Origin: Streptomyces naganishii JCM 4654
GTDB taxonomy: Bacteria; Actinomycetota; Actinomycetes; Streptomycetales; Streptomycetaceae
Direction of reading: 5' to 3'
NCBI RefSeq assembly: GCF_014650575.1
Contig: NZ_BMVF01000005.1
Location: 248,001 to 312,000, forward strand
Length of the DNA: 64,000 nucleotides
The notes below the pieces were generated by a model, which had not been told where the DNA came from, searched no databases, and saw only the letters and a list, made by a program, of their open reading frames with translations. Of the stretch, positions 59,882 through 64,000 are shown piece after piece. Both the position numbers and the translations under genes were made by a program. Within the stretch, counting starts at the first letter, position 1. Every line of letters starts with the position of its first letter.

Positions 59882-61093
59882 GTGAGCCATGACATCGCCG
59901 GTGTGCGTGCGCAGTTCCCCGCGCTGAAGTCCGGGTGGGCGCACTTCGACGGGCCCGGCGGCAGCCAGACGCCGCAGCCGGTGATCGACGCGATCGCCGA
60001 CGCCCTGGCCGGGCCGCTGGCCAACCGGGGCGTCCTCACGGCCGGCGAGCGCAACGCCGAGGACCGGGTCGCCGCCGCCCGGGGCGCCATGGCGGACCTG
60101 CTCGGCGCCGAGCCGTCCGGCGTCGTCTTCGGACGCAGCGCGACCCAGCTGACGTACGACTTCTCCCGCACGCTGGCCAAGGGCTGGGGGCCGGGCGACG
60201 AGGTCGTCGTGACCCGGCTCGACCACGACTCCAACATCCGCCCCTGGGTGCAGGCCGCCGAGGCCGTGGGCGCGACGGTGCGGTGGGCGGACTTCGACCC
60301 GGTCACCGGCGAACTGGGCGCGCGGGACATCGCGGCCCAGCTGTCCGACCGCACCCGGCTGGTCGCGGTCACCGCCGCCTCCAACCTGATCGGCACCCGG
60401 CCCGACATCCCCGCGATCGCCGCCCTCGCCCACGAGCGCGGCGCGCTGCTGTACGTCGACGGGGTGCACCACACCGCCCACGCACCCGTCGAACTGGCGC
60501 ACCTGGGCGCGGACTTCTTCGTCTGCTCGCCCTACAAGTTCCTCGGCCCCCACCTGGGCGTGCTCGCCGCCCGCCCCGAACTGCTGGAGACCCTGCGCCC
60601 GGACAAGCTGCTGCCCTCCTCCGACGCGGTCCCCGAGCGCTTCGAACTCGGCACCCTGCCCTACGAGCTGCTGGCCGGCACCGCGGCAGCCGTGGACTTC
60701 CTCGCCGGCATGGACCCGCGCGCCACCGGCACCCGGCGGGAGCGGCTGCTCACCTCCTTCGCCTCGCTCGAGCACCACGAGGACGCGCTGCGCCGCCGCA
60801 TCGAGGAGGGCCTGGCCGCGCTGCCCGGCGTCACCGTGCGCTCCCGCGCGGCCCGGCGCACGCCCACCCTGTTGCTGACCTTCGAGGGGCGCGCCGGAGC
60901 CGACGCCTACCGTCATCTCGCCGGGCGTGAGGTGGCCGCGCCCGCCGGCTCCTTCTACGCCCTGGAGGCCTCCCGCCACCTCGGCCTCGGCGACACCGGC
61001 GGCCTGCGCGTGGGACTCGCCCCGTACAACGACGAGGAGGACGCCGACCGGCTCCTGGAGGGGCTGGCGGACTTCCTGCGGACGGCGCCCTGA
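59882..61093 (+). CDS. Cysteine desulfurase-like (class V aminotransferase) protein
   Basis: A 403-residue PLP enzyme: FDGPGGSQTPQPVIDAIADAL, VFGRSATQLTYDFSRTLAKG, YVDGVHHTAHAPVELAHLGADFFVCSPYKFLGPHLG with the Schiff-base Lys in SPYKF (read in parts). It belongs to the cysteine-desulfurase-like subgroup that lacks an obvious IscU-type partner; desulfurase activity is not certain. AAGGAG 7 bases before GTG 59882. Confidence 0.87.
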   Translation: MSHDIAGVRAQFPALKSGWAHFDGPGGSQTPQPVIDAIADALAGPLANRGVLTAGERNAEDRVAAARGAMADLLGAEPSGVVFGRSATQLTYDFSRTLAKGWGPGDEVVVTRLDHDSNIRPWVQAAEAVGATVRWADFDPVTGELGARDIAAQLSDRTRLVAVTAASNLIGTRPDIPAIAALAHERGALLYVDGVHHTAHAPVELAHLGADFFVCSPYKFLGPHLGVLAARPELLETLRPDKLLPSSDAVPERFELGTLPYELLAGTAAAVDFLAGMDPRATGTRRERLLTSFASLEHHEDALRRRIEEGLAALPGVTVRSRAARRTPTLLLTFEGRAGADAYRHLAGREVAAPAGSFYALEASRHLGLGDTGGLRVGLAPYNDEEDADRLLEGLADFLRTAP

Positions 61094-61150
61094 GCGGTGC
61101 CCGCCGGGTCGTGCGCGCCGGGTCGTGCGCGCCGCTACGTGCCCGTCGGG

Positions 61151-61960
61151 TCAGGGCTTGCGGGCCACCCCGCCGTAAATGTCCGTGGGCGCGGGCGTGG
61201 TCCCGGGCTCCGGACGCCACAACGGGCAGGAGACGATGCCGGGTTCGAGCAGTTCCAGGCCCTCGTAGTACGCGGCGAGCTGCTCGGGGCTGCGCAGTAC
61301 GTAGGGCACCGCGCCGGTGTCGTCGTAGCCCTGCTGGGCCTCCTTGAGCGCCTGGTCGGTGTCGGTGCTGTCGTAGTGCACGAAGTAGCTGCCCGGGGGC
61401 AGGGCCGCCTGGAGGCGGCGGACGATCGACTTCGCCTCCTCGTAGTCCTGGATGTGGCCGAGGATGCCCATGAGCATCAGCGCGACCGGCTGCTCGAAGT
61501 CCAGTACCTTGCCCGCCCGTTCGAGGATCCTCTCGGGCTCGTGCAGGTCCGCGTCGATGTACTCGGTGACGCCCTCGGGCGTGCTGGTGAGCAGCGCCTG
61601 CGCGTGACGCAGTACCAGCGGGTCGTTGTCGACGTAGACTACCTGCGCCTCGGGCGCGACGCGCTGGGCCACCTGATGGGTGTTGTCGTACGTCGGCAGT
61701 CCGGTGCCGATGTCGAGGAACTGGCGGATGCCGAGGTCGCCGGCCACGAACGTCACCGCGCGGATCAGGTACTGCCGGGAGGCGCGGGCCATCGTCTCGA
61801 TGGTGGGCGCGTGCTCCCGGTAGGCGTCGCCCGCGATCCGGTCGACCTCGTAGTTGTCCTTGCCGCCCATCCAGTAGTTCCAGATGCGGGCCGAGTGCGG
61901 CACCGTGGTGTCGATCTTCGACAATGCGTCCTGGTCGGGAGCGGGCCGGCCGTCGGTCAT
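61151..61960 (-). CDS. SAM-dependent methyltransferase, DUF574 type
   Basis: A 269-residue methyltransferase of the actinobacterial DUF574 family: TTVPHSARIWNYWMGGKDNY (family hallmark), FLDIGTGLPTYDNTHQ (SAM motif I), VVYVDNDPLVLRHAQALL, PVALMLMGILGHI. Function unknown; members often sit beside XRE/DUF397 genes, as here. AGGAG 8 bases before ATG 61960. Confidence 0.9.
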   Translation of the reverse strand: MTDGRPAPDQDALSKIDTTVPHSARIWNYWMGGKDNYEVDRIAGDAYREHAPTIETMARASRQYLIRAVTFVAGDLGIRQFLDIGTGLPTYDNTHQVAQRVAPEAQVVYVDNDPLVLRHAQALLTSTPEGVTEYIDADLHEPERILERAGKVLDFEQPVALMLMGILGHIQDYEEAKSIVRRLQAALPPGSYFVHYDSTDTDQALKEAQQGYDDTGAVPYVLRSPEQLAAYYEGLELLEPGIVSCPLWRPEPGTTPAPTDIYGGVARKP

Positions 61961-62049
61961 GGGAGGTCTCCTGCCGTGCGTCACGCGGTGTGTGTCCAAC
62001 GTAGCGCCAACCCCCTTGCCCGCGGCGCGAGTTCAAGGATCGGTAGGGC

Positions 62050-62367
62050 TCAGTCGACCAGGAAGTCGGCGAGGCCCGCCTTGGCGCCCTCCAGGAAGGT
62101 GAGCATCTCGTCGCGGGTGTAGACGAGGGCGGGTCCTTCGGGGTCGGTGGACTGGCGGAAGGCGACCCGTCCGTCGGGCAGCCGCTTGGCCTCCACGCAG
62201 GAGCCGCCGTTGGTGCCGCTCCACGGCTTGTGCCAGCCCTCGGCGCCCAGTTCGCCGGCCGGCATGCCGCTGCGGACGTGGACGAAGCCCGCGGATTCCG
62301 CGCGTTCCGCGCGTCCCGTCGATCCGGTGGATCCGTTGACTCCGGTGGACCCGGTGGTTTCCGACAT
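62050..62367 (-). CDS. DUF397 protein (WhiJ-cluster small partner)
   Basis: A 105-residue protein. A Ser/Thr/Gly-rich leader (TGSTGVNGSTGSTG) precedes the DUF397 core WSGTNGGSCVEAKRLPDGRVAFRQS and FLEGAKAG. DUF397 proteins bind and antagonise their paired XRE regulators in a toxin-antitoxin-like or developmental manner. AAGGAG 8 bases before ATG 62367 selects it over GTG 62373, which overlaps the regulator's stop but would have only 2-base spacing. Confidence 0.9.
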   Translation of the reverse strand: MSETTGSTGVNGSTGSTGRAERAESAGFVHVRSGMPAGELGAEGWHKPWSGTNGGSCVEAKRLPDGRVAFRQSTDPEGPALVYTRDEMLTFLEGAKAGLADFLVD

Positions 62368-62369
62368 GA

Positions 62370-63236
62370 TCACAACTCCTTACGCAGCTCGTCCAGGATC
62401 TCCCTGGTCCGTGCGACCGGCTCCGCCTGTACGGACATCCGGTCCAGTACTTCGAGGTAGGCGACGACGTCCTCCGGACGGTCGTAGTAGACCGAGCCCG
62501 CCAGGTTCTCGGTGTAGACGATGTCGGGCAGCTCGGAGAATCCGAAACGGAAGTGGTGGAAGGGGCCGTAGGCGCCCGGGTGGGCCCCCACGGAGAAGCG
62601 CATGACCTGGATGCGGACCTTCGGCATCGAGCAGACCTCGGCCAGCCGGTCGATCTGCGCCCGCATCACCTCGGGGCCGCCGACGGGACGGCGCAGCACC
62701 GTCTCGTCCACGATGGCCCACACCGCCGGCGCGTCCGGCTTGGCCAGCAGGTCCTGGCGTCTGAGGCGCAGGTCCACGCGGCGGGCGATCTCCTCCTTCG
62801 ACTCGTTGGGGAAGCCGACGCGCATCAGCGCGGTGGCGTAGTCGTACGTCTGCAACAGGCCCGGTACGTAGTGCGGTTCGTACAGGCGGATGACACTGGC
62901 CTCGCTCTCCAGGCTGACGTAGGCCCTGAACCACTCGGGCAGCACATCGCGGAACTTGTACCACCAGCCGGGCCGGTTGGCCTCCCGCGCCAGGGCGAGG
63001 AAGCCGTCGATCTCCGCCGCCGGGACGCCGTAGGCGCGCAGCAGCTCCCTGACGTACGGGATGCGCAGGCCGACCTCGGCCTTCTCGATGCGGCGGACCG
63101 TCAGCGGCGTGACCTCGATGGTCCGCGCCGCTTCCTCGAAGGACACGCCGGCCTGCTCCCGCAGTTGCCGCAGACGCTTGCCGAGGACCATCCGCAGGAC
63201 GGTGGGCGCGCTGCCGCCGGAGCGGTTCTCCCTCAC
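62370..63236 (-). CDS. XRE regulator with DUF5753 (WhiJ/Scr1-like)
   Basis: A 288-residue regulator. HTH_XRE residues about 15-75 (LGKRLRQLREQAGVSFEEAAR, VTPLTVRRIEKAEVG), then the DUF5753 domain (RLYEPHYVPGLLQTYDYATALM, FSELPDIVYTENLAGSVYYDRPEDV). Such proteins control development and antibiotic production with DUF397 partners. GGAGG about 6 bases before GTG 63236 supports the start. Confidence 0.92.
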   Translation of the reverse strand: MRENRSGGSAPTVLRMVLGKRLRQLREQAGVSFEEAARTIEVTPLTVRRIEKAEVGLRIPYVRELLRAYGVPAAEIDGFLALAREANRPGWWYKFRDVLPEWFRAYVSLESEASVIRLYEPHYVPGLLQTYDYATALMRVGFPNESKEEIARRVDLRLRRQDLLAKPDAPAVWAIVDETVLRRPVGGPEVMRAQIDRLAEVCSMPKVRIQVMRFSVGAHPGAYGPFHHFRFGFSELPDIVYTENLAGSVYYDRPEDVVAYLEVLDRMSVQAEPVARTREILDELRKEL

Positions 63237-63312
63237 GTCCTACCTCCCCGGGCGGGCCGTCACAGCGTGCAGTGTGGCACGCTGCCGCGGGACGAGGACA
63301 GGGTGATGCGGG

Positions 63313-63335
63313 GCGTTCTGAAATTATCAGAACGC
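63313..63335. promoter_or_regulatory. Inverted repeat between XRE and HATPase genes
   Basis: GCGTTCTGA, AATTA, TCAGAACGC: perfect 9-bp arms around an AT-only spacer, in an otherwise GC-rich gap (63237-63490). Its place just upstream of the HATPase promoter and 77 bases from the XRE start suggests it is the XRE operator. Confidence 0.72.
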
Positions 63336-63338
63336 AGG

Positions 63339-63368
63339 TTGCGAGCCGTGTGTGTCCGACATCATAGT
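63339..63368 (+). promoter_or_regulatory. Candidate HATPase promoter
   Basis: TTGCGA (63339-63344), an 18-base spacer and CATAGT (63363-63368) directly follow the inverted repeat and read toward the HATPase gene. Confidence 0.45.
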
Positions 63369-63490
63369 GATCCGAGGAGCTGCCGCCCGGCGCCGGTCCT
63401 TCGGGGCCAACTGTGCGTGGCAGAAACGGAACTGACGTTCCACCAGGTGTGGCCCGCGCCGGCCGCACACCCATGCGAGGCGAGACCTGG

Positions 63491-63994
63491 ATGGCCACCG
63501 TGACCGACGGACAGTCGAGAAGTCCGGACAGCGTGCGGGAGTTCACGCTCGGGGCCGTGCCGGGTGGGCACGCCGACGACGAACCGCTCAGCCTGCGCTG
63601 CTCCGTGCCCGCCGAGGCCTCACGGGCCCCGGCCGTGCGCCGCCTGGTGGCCGAACACCTCGCGGGGCTGCGGCTGGCGGCCGGGCAGCGGGAGGACGCG
63701 GTGCTGGCGACGGACGAGTTGTTCGCCAACGCGGTCAGACACGCGAGCACCGGCTCGCACGAAACGGTCACCGTCACCCTCGAGTGGAGCGCGGGCACAT
63801 TGCGGGTGACGGTCGCCGATCCCTCACCCGCACGTCCGCGCCCGGGGACGGCGGATCCCCTCGCCGAGTCGGGGCGCGGGCTGGCCATCGTGGCCGCCCT
63901 CGCCGACGACTGGGGCATGGCCCCGCCCCGCCCGGGCGCGGCGGGCAAGAGCGTGTGGTTCACGTTACGACGCCGGAGCGGCACGACACCATGA
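63491..63994 (+). CDS. ATP-binding anti-sigma-factor-like protein (HATPase, RsbW/AbaA-associated type)
   Basis: A 167-residue GHKL-fold protein: LATDELFANAVRHAS (N box), VTVADPSPARPRP (G1 box), ESGRGLAIVAALADDWGMA (G2 box), and KSVWFTL at the end. These small kinases phosphorylate anti-anti-sigma factors or bind sigma factors, and commonly accompany XRE/DUF397 pairs in WhiJ-like clusters. ATG 63491 is taken, with GAGG 10 bases upstream; ATG 63473 is possible. An in-frame TTA codon at 63965-63967 would make translation bldA-dependent. Confidence 0.87.
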   Translation: MATVTDGQSRSPDSVREFTLGAVPGGHADDEPLSLRCSVPAEASRAPAVRRLVAEHLAGLRLAAGQREDAVLATDELFANAVRHASTGSHETVTVTLEWSAGTLRVTVADPSPARPRPGTADPLAESGRGLAIVAALADDWGMAPPRPGAAGKSVWFTLRRRSGTTP

Positions 63995-64000
63995 CCCACC

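Noticed and set aside
1-64000. CRISPR arrays, tRNA or rRNA genes, insertion sequences or transposases
   Set aside because: No regularly spaced repeats with unique spacers, no cloverleaf-like tRNA sequence and no transposase motifs were noticed on reading; a covariance-model scan was not possible.

Overview
The window reads as a Streptomyces chromosome segment. GC content is very high with strong third-position bias, GTG and TTG starts are common, TTA codons are rare, and many families are typical of streptomycetes: ECF41 sigma factors, an XRE/DUF397 pair, a DUF574-type methyltransferase, SAV_2336-type vWA proteins and a CYP102B-like P450. All calls are by eye from sequence and recalled family motifs; no database search was run.

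Layout. 1-6554: the tail of a pirin gene, an NmrA-like reductase with an ECF41 sigma factor, a 43-residue membrane protein, a DUF2993-like protein, a RelA/SpoT-type synthetase, a membrane coiled-coil protein and a CtaG-like protein. 6555-7277: a frameshifted ABC-ATPase fossil. 7278-16090: an accessory island encoding a 1705-residue kinase-like/degenerate-NACHT/helical-repeat protein, a small membrane protein on the opposite strand, an EAD-VMAP-like protein and a vWA-like (SAV_2336-type) protein. It resembles the vWA-MoxR-VMAP ternary conflict systems but has no MoxR ATPase, and the two largest genes each carry a TTA codon. This is the most likely novel system in the window.

16362-25484: a co-directional metabolic/stress set (FAD/Fe-S dehydrogenase, PoxB-like TPP enzyme, GH15 glycosidase, SDR, ANTAR-like protein, MarR regulator with a repetitive acidic leader). 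25497-30073: an APH-like kinase, a cupin, a MoxR-CoxE-like vWA pair and a broken TetR gene. 30155-32471: an osmoprotectant-type ABC importer without its ATPase.

33102-47276: a complete L-rhamnose regulon. The minus strand carries rhaI, rhaEW, rhaB and lutABC; the plus strand carries an ABC importer, a mutarotase and a LacI regulator. Together they would import rhamnose, convert it to DHAP plus L-lactate, and oxidise the lactate to pyruvate. Two divergent promoters, each with a LacI-type operator just downstream, lie between the arms.

47375-63994: an alpha/beta hydrolase, a PIG-L deacetylase, a second ECF41 sigma factor, a hydrolase fossil, a Cys-cluster pentapeptide protein, a CYP102B-like P450 divergent from a TetR regulator across a perfect 12-bp inverted repeat, a Tat-exported lactonase, a repeat-containing protein of unknown function, a FUSC-like transporter, an FBP-type zinc protein, a ROK regulator, a cysteine-desulfurase-like enzyme, and a methyltransferase next to a WhiJ-like cluster (DUF397, XRE-DUF5753, divergent HATPase) that shares a 9-bp-arm inverted repeat.
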